The notes beneath the pieces were generated by a model, which did not search any database, was not told the origin of the DNA, and worked only from the letters and a program-made list of their open reading frames with translations. Source: Xanthobacteraceae bacterium (GTDB taxonomy: Bacteria; Pseudomonadota; Alphaproteobacteria; Rhizobiales; Xanthobacteraceae). From it: a DNA stretch of 43,835 nt. How positions within the stretch are numbered: position 1 is the first letter of the stretch; each line of letters begins with the position of its first letter. The stretch covers positions 1-43,835 of the forward strand of contig JASHOR010000030.1 in the NCBI GenBank assembly GCA_030041005.1. Direction: 5' to 3'. A program made the position numbers and the translations under genes. Shown piece after piece: positions 26,050 to 34,781 of this stretch.

Positions 26050-27540
26050 TCAATTCAGCAGGCGGCCGACCGCCGCGGTCCATGCTTGCAGCTTCTTCTG
26101 TCGCGTCGCCCCGTCCATCCGGGGCTCGAATCGACGCTCGGCCCGCCATTGCGCCGCAAAGCGATCCGGTTCGGAAAAAAAGCCGACCTGCAAGCCGGCC
26201 AAATAGGCCGCCCCAAGCGCCGTCGTCTCCCGAATATGCGGCCGGTCGACGGTGCATGCGGTCAAATCGGCCAAGCATTGCATCGTCCAGTCGGAGTCGG
26301 CCATCCCGCCATCGACACGAAGAACCTTCAGCGCGTCCTTGGCTTCCGGCCAATCCAAGCGCATGGCGGACAGGAGATCCGAGGTTTGCAGCCCGACGCT
26401 CTCCAGCGCGGCCCGCGCCAGCTCTGCCGGACCAGTGGCGCGAGTCAATCCGAACAGGGCACCGCGCACATCCGGCCGCCAATAAGGCGCCCCGAGGCCG
26501 ACGAATCCGGGGACGAGAATGACCTCCTGCGTCGGGTCAGCGGCTGCGGCAAGCGTACCTGTCGCTGCCGCGTTGTCGACCAGGCGGAGAGAATCGCGGA
26601 GCCATTGGACCGCTGCCCCGGCGACGAAAATCGAACCTTCAAGGGCGTAGGTGCGCTCGCCCGCGAACTGGTAGGCGACCGTCGTAAGCAGTTTGTTCTT
26701 GGAGGCAACAGGCGTTGGTCCGGTGTTGAGGACGGCAAAGCATCCGGTGCCGTAAGTGGATTTGAGCATTCCCGGCGCGAAACATGCCTGCCCAATCAGT
26801 GCAGCTTGCTGGTCGCCGGCGATGCCGCAAATCGGAATGGCGGCGCCGAACAATTCGGGATCGGTGAAGCCGAATGCGGCGGATGAATCGAGCACCTGTG
26901 GAAGAATGGCCTTGGGCACGCCGAACAGCGCCAGCAATTCAGCATCCCACCGTCCCTTGTGGATGTCGAACAACAGCGTGCGCGATGCGTTCGTCGCGTC
27001 CGTGGCATGCACTTTGCCGCCGGTAAGACGCCAGAGCAGATAGCTGTCGACCGTGCCAAAGGCGAGTTGACCGCGGGCGGCCGGGGCGGCGGCCTCCGGC
27101 ACGCGATCAAGCAGCCAGGCGATCTTGCTGCCGGAAAAATAAGGATCGAGCAGCAGTCCGGTGCGGGCTGCAATAAGCGGCCCGTGACCGTCCGCTCGCA
27201 GCTTCGCGCACATCCCGACAGTGCGCCGATCTTGCCAGACGATGGCTCGATGAAGCGCGCGGCCGCTGCTGCGATCCCAAAGCAGGGTTGTTTCCCGCTG
27301 ATTGGCAATGCCGATGGCGACGACATCCGCGGCGCTGGCGCCGGCGCCGCGCATTGCCGAACGGCACGTTTCGACGGTCGTCGTCCACAGCTCTTCGGGA
27401 TCGTGCTCGACCTCGCCGTCGGCCGGGAAGTGCTGCGTAAACTCCCGCTGCGATACCGCGGCGATCGACATATCGCTGCGAAACAGAATCGACCGCGTCG
27501 ATGTCGTTCCTTGATCAATCGCCAGGACGTACGATCCCAA
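26050..27540 (-). CDS. glpK: Glycerol kinase
   Basis: 496 residues, the normal length for GlpK. The FGGY-kinase pattern is complete: [17 protein letters not shown] (phosphate loop), [28 protein letters not shown], and [13 protein letters not shown], with [14 protein letters not shown] and [14 protein letters not shown] in the C-terminal half. It makes sn-glycerol-3-phosphate from glycerol and ATP in the cytoplasm. No glycerol transporter or glycerol-3-phosphate dehydrogenase gene lies beside it, so it appears to be a stand-alone gene here. Confidence 0.97.
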   Translation of the reverse strand: MGSYVLAIDQGTTSTRSILFRSDMSIAAVSQREFTQHFPADGEVEHDPEELWTTTVETCRSAMRGAGASAADVVAIGIANQRETTLLWDRSSGRALHRAIVWQDRRTVGMCAKLRADGHGPLIAARTGLLLDPYFSGSKIAWLLDRVPEAAAPAARGQLAFGTVDSYLLWRLTGGKVHATDATNASRTLLFDIHKGRWDAELLALFGVPKAILPQVLDSSAAFGFTDPELFGAAIPICGIAGDQQAALIGQACFAPGMLKSTYGTGCFAVLNTGPTPVASKNKLLTTVAYQFAGERTYALEGSIFVAGAAVQWLRDSLRLVDNAAATGTLAAAADPTQEVILVPGFVGLGAPYWRPDVRGALFGLTRATGPAELARAALESVGLQTSDLLSAMRLDWPEAKDALKVLRVDGGMADSDWTMQCLADLTACTVDRPHIRETTALGAAYLAGLQVGFFSEPDRFAAQWRAERRFEPRMDGATRQKKLQAWTAAVGRLLN

Positions 27541-27697
27541 GTGCTCCTCCCAAAGGCACTTGCGACCCCGCAGCAGGCGGCGGCCGACCGCAGATTGAAT
27601 CCGCGACAGGCCGCCGTGCTAACGCGTTGGGATCATCCCCGCGAGGTCGCCAATCAACCGTTCGGCGGGCAACGACCGGACAGGCGATCCAAACTTC

Positions 27698-28177
27698 CTA
27701 GTAAAAGACCCCGTATGCAGCGTCGATGACTTGGCCGGTCGTCACGTTCACCAGCAACAGGTCCGGCCCGTACTGGACCCATTGATAGCCAGGCGGCGGC
27801 GGCGTCAATCCGACCGACGCCCAGCCGCTATAGTAATAGGCCGGCGCCAGGAACAAGGCCGGTAGCACCGCGCCGATCGCCCAGCGGCGATATCCCCAAC
27901 CCGGCGGATAGACCCAGGGATGCGCGAAGCGGACTCGATGAATCGGATGGCCATGGAAAAGCATGGGTCCACGCGCCATCCCAGGACCGGGTCGAACGGC
28001 GCCATGCGGGCCCATCATATGACCCGGCGGTCCGTGCGGACGAACGGCCGGCCGCACAGCACCTGGTCTTACCGGACCCGGATGACCCGGCCGGTGTTCG
28101 GGAGGCCCGCCTTGGGCCATGGCCAGGGTCGGCAATGCAATTGCAAGTATCGAGACGAAGGCAATTCGGCGCAGCAT
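27698..28177 (-). CDS. RcnB-like periplasmic protein
   Basis: 159 residues with a signal peptide (MLRRIAFVSILAIALPTLAMA) and a His/Pro/Gly/Arg-rich middle (GPPEHRPGHPGPVRP..., HGPPGHMMGPHG). The C-terminal motif GYQWVQYGPDLLLVNVTTGQVIDAAYGVFY is the pattern of the RcnB family, small periplasmic proteins linked to nickel/cobalt handling in enterobacteria; in rhizobia the role is untested. Start ATG 28177 is fixed by AGAGGAA upstream. The low-complexity middle may chelate metal. It is separated from glpK by 157 bp. Confidence 0.75.
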   Translation of the reverse strand: MLRRIAFVSILAIALPTLAMAQGGPPEHRPGHPGPVRPGAVRPAVRPHGPPGHMMGPHGAVRPGPGMARGPMLFHGHPIHRVRFAHPWVYPPGWGYRRWAIGAVLPALFLAPAYYYSGWASVGLTPPPPGYQWVQYGPDLLLVNVTTGQVIDAAYGVFY

Positions 28178-28422
28178 GGCGATTCCTCTTTCTGAGATTT
28201 TCAAGACGCGATTGAACCGAAAGGGTAGCCAACAGGCGCGGCATATAACTCACCGCTTTGCCGCGCACCTTAGCTCGTCATGCGCCTGTGGCTGCAATAT
28301 GGCCGCGAAAGGATAAATACGACGGCCGGCGCGGCGTTGACTGTCGGCCTGCATCAGGCTCTGCGACCCTTTCTGGCACAGGGGGCGGTAGCGGTCCGCC
28401 CAGGCGCGCGTCGCCGCCGTCG

Positions 28423-28641
28423 TCACGCGGAAGGACGAAGCGCCGAATGTTGGCGATAGTGGCCGATCGCGCCATTGGCCTGCGCCCGCGCTACGCCGAT
28501 TGAAACCGCCGCGGCGGCGACGAACAACGAGACCGCAAGCGCCACGGTCGCGATCAGTTCGACGCCGGGATCCAGGCGTTTGTGGAATCTTTCTTTGATC
28601 GCAGGCGATGCAAAACCGCGGCTTCGGTTCGGCTCTTTCAT
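28423..28641 (-). CDS. Small single-span membrane protein, unknown
   Basis: A 72-residue protein: basic N-terminal half (MKEPNRSRGFASPAIKERFHKRLDPG), one strong hydrophobic helix (VELIATVALAVSLFVAAAAVSIGVARA), and a short polar tail. A clear ribosome site (GAGGAAGCCGAAC) precedes ATG 28641. I do not recognise a function; proteins of this shape occur widely in rhizobial genomes. It is preceded by an 8-bp inverted repeat about 115 bases upstream. Confidence 0.6.
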   Translation of the reverse strand: MKEPNRSRGFASPAIKERFHKRLDPGVELIATVALAVSLFVAAAAVSIGVARAQANGAIGHYRQHSALRPSA

Positions 28642-28755
28642 GTTCGGCTTCCTCGGCGAATCACCGTCGCGATCAGAAAGATCGCTTCATAGCCCGGCGC
28701 CGATTCGGCCAAATTTTGGCGAAGCCATTGGCGAATAAGGGCAATTTCGTGGTTT

Positions 28756-28776
28756 CAATTAACAAATAGTTAATTG
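28756..28776. promoter_or_regulatory. AT-rich perfect inverted repeat, candidate operator
   Basis: CAATTAAC at 28756-28763 and GTTAATTG at 28769-28776 are perfectly complementary around AAATA. It lies in the 278-bp gap upstream of the small membrane protein and downstream of the trehalose-phosphate synthase gene. Its base composition is in sharp contrast to the GC-rich surroundings, which favours a protein-binding site. The hairpin lacks a T-run. Confidence 0.4.
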
Positions 28777-28919
28777 ACGAGGCAGCGCCGCCAATTGACC
28801 GCCAGTGCGGCCTCGTTGCACCGGACTGAAAAACATCTCCGCCCAAGCGCCAATGCGTCGGCCCGCCAGGCGAGACCATGACGTGCGCGAACGCGCCTGT
28901 TTCTTCAGCCGGGAAAGGG

Positions 28920-31160
28920 TCACCCTACAAGCTCGACCGACGGCTTCGTTTCCTGATGCGACATGATTTGAATGATCCGCTTGCGCTTTCGCAGGTCGGC
29001 TGCATCAAGCAGCATTTGCCCCGCCCACCGATAGACGTTTCGCTGTCGAACGATCTCGCGCATCAGCCGCATGCGCTCGCGCTGTTCGGCCATGGGCATC
29101 AGTAACGCCTGTTCGATCGCCGTCACCATGGCGTGCGCATCGTAGGGATTGACGATCAACGCCTCGGTCAGTTCCCTCGATGCGCCCGCGAACGTTGACA
29201 GCAACAAGACCCCCTCGTGATCGTCGCGGGCGGCGACGAACTCCTTGGCAACAAGGTTCATCCCGTCATGGAGACTGGAAACAATGCACAAGTCGGCTGC
29301 GCGGAAAAGTTCGAAGATTTCGTTCAACTCGTGATGCCGGACCATCAGCAATATCGGCTGGAACGATGTATCGCCGTGCCGCGCATTGATTTCGCGGGCC
29401 AGTTCCGTCGCTTCGGCCTGGAGCGCGCTGTAGGCGGCGAGCTTGGTCCGGGTCGGGGCGGCAACCTGGATAAAAACAAACCTGTTTCGCCATTCCGGAT
29501 GGCTCGTAAGAAATGCATCGACGGCGCGCAGGCGGTCGATGATCCCTTTGGTATAGTCGAACCGCTCTATGCCGATGCCGATCTTGACCTCTCTCGTAAG
29601 ACCGAGGCGCCGCCGAACCGCCGCACGGCAATCCGCCACCGGCTTTTGATCCTTCATGCCGGCCGGCGGCCATTCAATCGAAATCGGATAGGGCCGAATG
29701 TAACTCTCGGAGCTGCCGAAGGTCACGAAGGACTGCTCGCGATCAGTCCTCGCCTGCATGAAACGATCAATCGTATCCAGAAAATTATTGCAGTGGAATT
29801 GCGTGTGGAAGCCGATCACGGAACTGCCCAGAAGACCGTCGATGATTTCTTCCTTCCACGGACAGATGCCGAATATTTCCGGGTTGGGCCAGGGGATATG
29901 CCAGAAGGTGACGATGGTCGCATTCGGCAACTTCTTGCGCAGCATGCGCGGCAACAGCGCGAAGTGGTAGTCCTGGACCAGAACGATCGGATCGGGACGC
30001 TTGGCCTCGCTGGCGACCGCCTGCGCATAGCGCTCATTGACGACCTTGTATTGCTCCCAATCGCGCTCGCGGAAGATCGGGCGCACGAACGCCATGTGAC
30101 AGAGCGGCCATAGGCCTTCGTTGGCAAGCCCGTAATAGAAACCGTTCTGCTCCTCCTCGCTGACCCACACGCGGCGCAAGACGTAGGCGGGAGAATCCGG
30201 CGGCACGCGTATGCAATCGCAACGATCCACCATTTCCCGGTCGGCGCTGCCACTGCCGTGCGCCACCCAGGTGCCGCCGCAGGCGCGCATGATCGGCTCG
30301 ATCGCAGCGACAAGGCCGCTTGCCGGCGTCTGCACGACGATATGGTCTGCCTCGCGATTGTGGATGTACGGCTCCCGGTTGGAGACCACGATGACTTCAG
30401 CGCCCGGCAACTTCTGTGTCAGCAACTGGCGCAGCGTAGCGGGCGACCAGTCGATATCGGGCCCGTCGACTGAAAGACTGGTGAGCTGCAGTTCGCGCAG
30501 CAGATGCCGAAATTCCCTTGCAAAGGGCGGAGCCTCCGAACCGTCGATGACACCGCTGCCGCCGAGGCGGACATCATTGATCGCCCGGCGCAGCGAATGC
30601 ACCCAGCGGCGGGCCAGCAGAACCGACGCCAAAACGGCAAAGGCCGCAGCGAGAAAGACCACACCGACAAGAACGATCACCGTCCATAATCGCGTCTCAG
30701 CCCCGCGCTGCTCGACCAGGGCGAGATCGTGCAACAGAATCACATGACCGTTCTGCCCGGACGCCGCCAGCGGAAAGCTCGACACCAGGAGCCGCAGCCT
30801 ACCAAGGCGAAGGGTCGAAAACGTCGGCGTCTTGCCCAACCGCGCCTGCTTGCAGGTGAAATCCTTGGGCATCTGCCTGGAAGCGTAGCGAAGCACTCCC
30901 TGCTGGTCGCAAAAGCCGACGGCGAGCAATTCCTCGTCAAGCGACATCCGTTCGAACACCGCGACAATCTTCCTGGAATCGTGTGCGGCCAGCAGCGTCG
31001 TGATGTCGTCGAGCGCAGAATTGAACGCGAGCACCGAACGCGACTCGACGTCGCTTCGCGACCATTGTTCGATCAAGGAGGCGGCGAACGGCGGGACGAC
31101 CAAGATGATGGCGGTAACGATGAGAAGCGCCGCCAGCCCATAACGAAGGACGAGTTTCAT
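28920..31160 (-). CDS. otsA: Trehalose-6-phosphate synthase-like GT20 enzyme with N-terminal membrane sensor-like region
   Basis: 746 residues: membrane helix 7-30, extracytoplasmic domain about 31-157 (Cache-like in length; has FERMSLDEELLAVGFCDQQGVLRYASRQM), second helix 158-183, HAMP-like linker to about 250, then a GT20 glycosyltransferase. Its active-site motifs are intact: VVSNREP, QDYHFALLPRML, FWHIPWPNPE, ERFDYTKGIIDRL and HDGMNLVAKEFVAARDD, as in OtsA, which joins UDP-glucose and glucose-6-phosphate. The N-terminal glycine loop (TPASGL) differs from SAGGL of classic OtsA. It is larger than ordinary OtsA (about 470) and looks like a signal-controlled version. No otsB phosphatase lies beside it, so the sugar product is inferred. 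The start has no obvious competitor. Confidence 0.88.
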   Translation of the reverse strand: MKLVLRYGLAALLIVTAIILVVPPFAASLIEQWSRSDVESRSVLAFNSALDDITTLLAAHDSRKIVAVFERMSLDEELLAVGFCDQQGVLRYASRQMPKDFTCKQARLGKTPTFSTLRLGRLRLLVSSFPLAASGQNGHVILLHDLALVEQRGAETRLWTVIVLVGVVFLAAAFAVLASVLLARRWVHSLRRAINDVRLGGSGVIDGSEAPPFAREFRHLLRELQLTSLSVDGPDIDWSPATLRQLLTQKLPGAEVIVVSNREPYIHNREADHIVVQTPASGLVAAIEPIMRACGGTWVAHGSGSADREMVDRCDCIRVPPDSPAYVLRRVWVSEEEQNGFYYGLANEGLWPLCHMAFVRPIFRERDWEQYKVVNERYAQAVASEAKRPDPIVLVQDYHFALLPRMLRKKLPNATIVTFWHIPWPNPEIFGICPWKEEIIDGLLGSSVIGFHTQFHCNNFLDTIDRFMQARTDREQSFVTFGSSESYIRPYPISIEWPPAGMKDQKPVADCRAAVRRRLGLTREVKIGIGIERFDYTKGIIDRLRAVDAFLTSHPEWRNRFVFIQVAAPTRTKLAAYSALQAEATELAREINARHGDTSFQPILLMVRHHELNEIFELFRAADLCIVSSLHDGMNLVAKEFVAARDDHEGVLLLSTFAGASRELTEALIVNPYDAHAMVTAIEQALLMPMAEQRERMRLMREIVRQRNVYRWAGQMLLDAADLRKRKRIIQIMSHQETKPSVELVG

Positions 31161-31635
31161 CGTCGGTGGTCCCCCGAGAGGCGAGCAGTGCCACTGTCAG
31201 ATGCGTATAGAGGATCAGTAAGTCGGCGGAAATGCGTCGAAAGCACGCTGGCCGGCGCAGCGCCTCGCCCGACGGCAGTTTGTTGATTGCGCCGTTTTCA
31301 CAGCCTTCGACCTCGCAGCCCATTGACACACATCAAGACGCCTTTGCAGTTCCGTCGCCGGACTCAGCTTGATGTCAAAGAGGACGGCACGTGACCGATA
31401 TTTCGGAATGAGCGACGACCTGCGAGGCGAAGCTCTCTGCTTCATCCTCGTTTCGGCGAACAAGCTCGATACCTGAGATGAAATCACGAACCACAATTTA
31501 ACACAGCAATGCCGCGCAGCGGAACGAGATGCTCACGACTCGTCATCGCTACCGAAGCCAAATCTCCATGGATGCAGCATTAGCGATGCGCGGCTTCGCG
31601 CAACACCCAATTCGGGAAATGCAGGGCTCCGTTCA
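31161..31635. other. Gene-free stretch upstream of the trehalose-phosphate synthase-like gene
   Basis: 475 bases between the start of the GT20 gene and the stop of the ThDP-dependent enzyme, both on the minus strand. It should contain the GT20 promoter. Open frames here are short and unlike proteins. I see no RNA gene, clear repeat or strong hairpin. Confidence 0.5.
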
Positions 31636-33402
31636 CTATCCCGTGGCTCGATGACCGAGCGCGTGGCTTGCTTGCCGCTCAGCCGGCGGATCGATGTGCA
31701 GATCGATGACGCAGACGCCACCCTTCTTGAGCACGTCGACGCCCTGCTCGATCGCCGGTTTCACATCGGACGTCTTCGTCACCGGCCCGATACCGACGGC
31801 GCCCTGGGCCTCGGCGAGCTTGGCGATATTCGGCGAAGGATCTTCCATGCGCAGGCCGATCCAGCGGTTCTTTACCTCGCGACCGCGGGCACGCGCCACA
31901 TTGTCCTGGTGCAGTTCGTCGTTGAAATAGGAGCGATTATTGTTGACGAGCACCAGCAGCGGAATGCGATGATGGACCGCGCTCCAGATCGCGGTGGCGC
32001 CCATGCAGAAATCGCCGTCGCCGAGCATTGAGACGGCGTAGCGTCCTTGGTCCTGCAACGCCAGCGCGGCGCCCACGGACAGTCCGGGACCCGATCCCAA
32101 GCCGCCGCCGCCGTCTTTACCCAGATACGCCATGCCATTGTGCAGCGGCCACAGGTCGAACGGCCAACCCCGGCCCAGCGTGCAGAATGTTACATTCTCC
32201 GGATCGTTGAACTGATCGCGCAGCGCCGTCGCCACCTGCTCCATGTCGATTGCGGCGCCGTTGGCGGATTTGTTTTTGGGCGGCACCTTGACCTTCCACG
32301 GATCCTTGCGACCGCCGTCAAGCGCTTCGTTCAACTCGGCAACGACGACATCGGCCGTTGCCGCCATCGCCACGTCAACGGGAGGCAACGCCTGATATTC
32401 CATGTTGGCGCCGGTGTGCAGATTCTGATCGAGCGAGCAGGCAATGATCTTCGCGTCCACGGCGCCGACATTCTTCGCCTGCCGCAGCGCGCCGCCGAGG
32501 TCCACCCAGTCGAGCGCGAGAATGACATCGGCCTCACAGAGGAGTTCGCGCGCATCCTTGCCGAGCACGTTAAACGGCGGGCAGTAGTGCGCCGGATGGT
32601 CGGTGGGAAAGGCGGCGCCCTGCTTGAGGTCGGTGAGCGCGCACGCGCCCAGCCTTTCGACAAGCTTGATGCGCGGCGCCCAGTATTCCTGCCGGCGCGA
32701 GCCGCGCCCGAACATGACGACAGGCCGCTCGGCGTCCTGCAAAAGCGCCACGGCCTGCTCGACCGATTGCGCCGAGGGTCGCGACGGCGCGGCCGGCCGA
32801 AAACGCCCGATGTCGGGCCATTCAGGCTCTTTGTCGAGCTTTTGCTCCTGAAAACCGGCGTCCAGACAGATATAGACCGGAGCGGTAGGCGCCGTGCGCG
32901 TCAGCAGGTTTGCGCGCGTCATCGATTCCACCAACGCCTCGGCCGAAGTCGGCTGGTCGTCCCATTTGATAATCGAGCGGATAAAGGAACCCTGATCACG
33001 CGACGTATGGATCCAGTCGATCCACGGCCGGCGCTTCTCTGCGGCAACCGGACCAGTGGCGCCGAGCACGAACATCGGCGCCCGGTCGCACCACGCGTTG
33101 AACAGGCTCATCATGCCGTGCAGGAGGCCGACGTTGGAGTGGAGCACGCAAGCCATCGGCTCGCCGGTCGCTTTGGCGTAGCCGTGAGCAATCGAGACCG
33201 AATGATCCTCGTGCAGGCACAGGATGATGCCTGGATCCTTATTGCCGAGATGATTGACGATGCTGTCGTGGAAGCCGCGATAGCTCGCGCCGGGGTTGAG
33301 GCTGATGTAGCGAATGCCGAAGCGCCGCAACATTTGCGCGGCGATGTCGCTACCCCAGCCCACTCGGCTATCGGGCTTGCCTTCGAATTGATCGAGACGC
33401 AT
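31636..33402 (-). CDS. Thiamine-diphosphate-dependent enzyme (acetolactate synthase/decarboxylase-type)
   Basis: 588 residues with the three-domain ThDP fold. The N-terminal pyrimidine-binding part has ISLNPGASYRGFHDSIV and the catalytic Glu in LCLHEDHSVSIAHGYAKATG at about residue 65. The central domain follows. The C-terminal diphosphate-binding part has the motif GDGDF with NNNRSYFND 26-30 residues later, binding Mg2+. Relatives include acetolactate synthase, benzoylformate decarboxylase and oxalyl-CoA decarboxylase; none is certain. Start: AGGAGG sits 8 bases before ATG 33402, but only 2 bases before ATG 33408, so 33402 is favoured; the frame is open far upstream to 33825 in sequence that does not look coding. 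It is a single gene with no small regulatory subunit beside it. Confidence 0.9.
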   Translation of the reverse strand: MRLDQFEGKPDSRVGWGSDIAAQMLRRFGIRYISLNPGASYRGFHDSIVNHLGNKDPGIILCLHEDHSVSIAHGYAKATGEPMACVLHSNVGLLHGMMSLFNAWCDRAPMFVLGATGPVAAEKRRPWIDWIHTSRDQGSFIRSIIKWDDQPTSAEALVESMTRANLLTRTAPTAPVYICLDAGFQEQKLDKEPEWPDIGRFRPAAPSRPSAQSVEQAVALLQDAERPVVMFGRGSRRQEYWAPRIKLVERLGACALTDLKQGAAFPTDHPAHYCPPFNVLGKDARELLCEADVILALDWVDLGGALRQAKNVGAVDAKIIACSLDQNLHTGANMEYQALPPVDVAMAATADVVVAELNEALDGGRKDPWKVKVPPKNKSANGAAIDMEQVATALRDQFNDPENVTFCTLGRGWPFDLWPLHNGMAYLGKDGGGGLGSGPGLSVGAALALQDQGRYAVSMLGDGDFCMGATAIWSAVHHRIPLLVLVNNNRSYFNDELHQDNVARARGREVKNRWIGLRMEDPSPNIAKLAEAQGAVGIGPVTKTSDVKPAIEQGVDVLKKGGVCVIDLHIDPPAERQASHALGHRATG

Positions 33403-33981
33403 GCGCATCACCTCCTGTTGCTTCGCCGCAAATCCCCGGTAGCAGCATAGCGGTGCGCGGACAAATACGATACCAGACCGGAAACGCCGAACGTCGGTCG
33501 GCCACGCAAGGGAAAGAGAACATCGCGAGCGAGCCGCGACCATCGGGGGTCGGCCCGCACGGATTTGCGCTGTGAATGCGCCGCGCCATTGCGCTCGCCG
33601 CTGACTTGCCGATCGAGAGATCTCACCGCCAGCAAGACGGCTTTCGGACCGCCGAGGCGCTGCGAGATGACGACGGTATCGGCCGCTGCGTGAGGAAGAA
33701 AGACGAAGAGGCAAGGTCAGCCCGCACCGTCTTGCCGAAATTCGCCCTTTAGTTGTATATTTTGATTGAACTCGTCCTTCTTTCATTGCGAAGAAGTAAC
33801 AGGCGACTCCTTCGGTTTGGCGCAATTTCGCCTTTCTCCCCGATAAAGTCCCGGGAGAGAGGCAGCGGGCTCGCGGCTTTAACCATAACGGTAAGCCGAG
33901 AGTAATAGATTGACGTGCAGTGTCGTAAGGCTGTGTCGTAAGGCGCCTGAAGGCACTGGAGTTGCCTGAACAGCGGGCGTT
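33403..33981. other. Gene-free stretch between the ThDP enzyme and outer-membrane protein genes
   Basis: 579 bases holding both divergent promoters. It contains an AT-richer core near 33747-33800. A TTGACG at 33910-33915 may be a -35 element for the beta-barrel gene. A short direct repeat at 33921-33944 is listed separately. No credible protein or RNA gene. Confidence 0.5.
33921..33944 (+). repeat. Short tandem direct repeat ahead of an outer-membrane protein gene
   Basis: TGTCGTAAGGC occurs at 33921-33931 and again at 33934-33944 (period 13). It lies 38 bases before the outer-membrane protein start, in the region expected to be leader or promoter. It may be a tandem binding site or chance. 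Confidence 0.5.
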
Positions 33982-34668
33982 GTGAGGCCGGGAACCGTGA
34001 AGCGACCCCTTTTGGCTGCATTATTGGCCGTCGGCGCTCTTGGCGCCGCACCATGCGCGCATGCGGCCGACCTTTCCCTTGCCCCGCTCTACAAAGCGCC
34101 GCCCTCCGAGGTCAGCCAAGCCTACAACTGGACCGGCTTCTACCTTGGACTGAACGGCGGCGGGGGTTGGGGCGATTCGCACTGGCAGGGCATTGGCCAT
34201 TTCGACCTGTCGGGCGGCGAGCTCGGGGGGACGGCCGGCTACAACTGGCAACTGGGGCAAACAGTTCTCGGTGTCGAAGGCGATATGGACTGGAGCCATT
34301 TGACCGGAACCTGTCCCGGAGGCGTTTGCTCGACCAGCGACAGTTGGCTGTCAACCGTCCGGGGCCGTGTCGGCTACGCGTTCGACCGGTTTCTGCCCTA
34401 CATCACCGGCGGTCTCGCCACCGGCGACATCCGCGCTGCAACGCCGGGCCTTCCCGGCGGCAGCGCCACAAACGCCGGCTGGACTGTCGGCGGCGGCGTG
34501 GAGATCGCGCTTCCCGGCAACTGGAGCGCAAAGGCCGAATATCTGCACGTCGATCTCGGCTCGTTCAATTGCGGCGTCGACTGCGGCGGGGCGCCGAACG
34601 AGAACGTATCGCTTCGCGACAACGTCTTCCGTGCCGGCGTGAATTACCACTTCGGCTGGGGCAAGTAG
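33982..34668 (+). CDS. Omp25/opacity-type outer-membrane beta-barrel protein
   Basis: 228 residues. The signal peptide (KRPLLAALLAVGALGAAPCAHAA) is followed by YNWTGFYLGLNGGGGWGDSHW and alternating aromatic/glycine strands: GELGGTAGYNWQLGQTVLGVEGDMDWSHL, TVRGRVGYAFDRFLPYITGGLA and a final VFRAGVNYHFGWGK ending near aromatic residues, as expected of an outer-membrane eight-stranded barrel (Omp25/31 of rhizobia and Brucella). It has four cysteines in two pairs (GTCPGGVC and FNCGVDC) that could form disulphides. Starts: GTG 33982, or GTG 33997, which begins nearer the signal peptide. No strong ribosome site marks either. Confidence 0.88.
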   Translation: MRPGTVKRPLLAALLAVGALGAAPCAHAADLSLAPLYKAPPSEVSQAYNWTGFYLGLNGGGGWGDSHWQGIGHFDLSGGELGGTAGYNWQLGQTVLGVEGDMDWSHLTGTCPGGVCSTSDSWLSTVRGRVGYAFDRFLPYITGGLATGDIRAATPGLPGGSATNAGWTVGGGVEIALPGNWSAKAEYLHVDLGSFNCGVDCGGAPNENVSLRDNVFRAGVNYHFGWGK

Positions 34669-34781
34669 CCTCTCCCATCCTCGCGATCGAGGCGTCGTCG
34701 CCGACCTGCGCTGCTCATTGACTTTGCGCCGGAGGGTGGTGTCATTTCCCCTTCACCGCGACCCATTGCGGAGACCGGATC

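Noticed and set aside
32047-33450. 467-residue plus-strand frame opposite the ThDP-dependent enzyme
   Set aside because: Antisense shadow; the other strand has catalytic Glu and GDG...NN motifs and a strong ribosome site.
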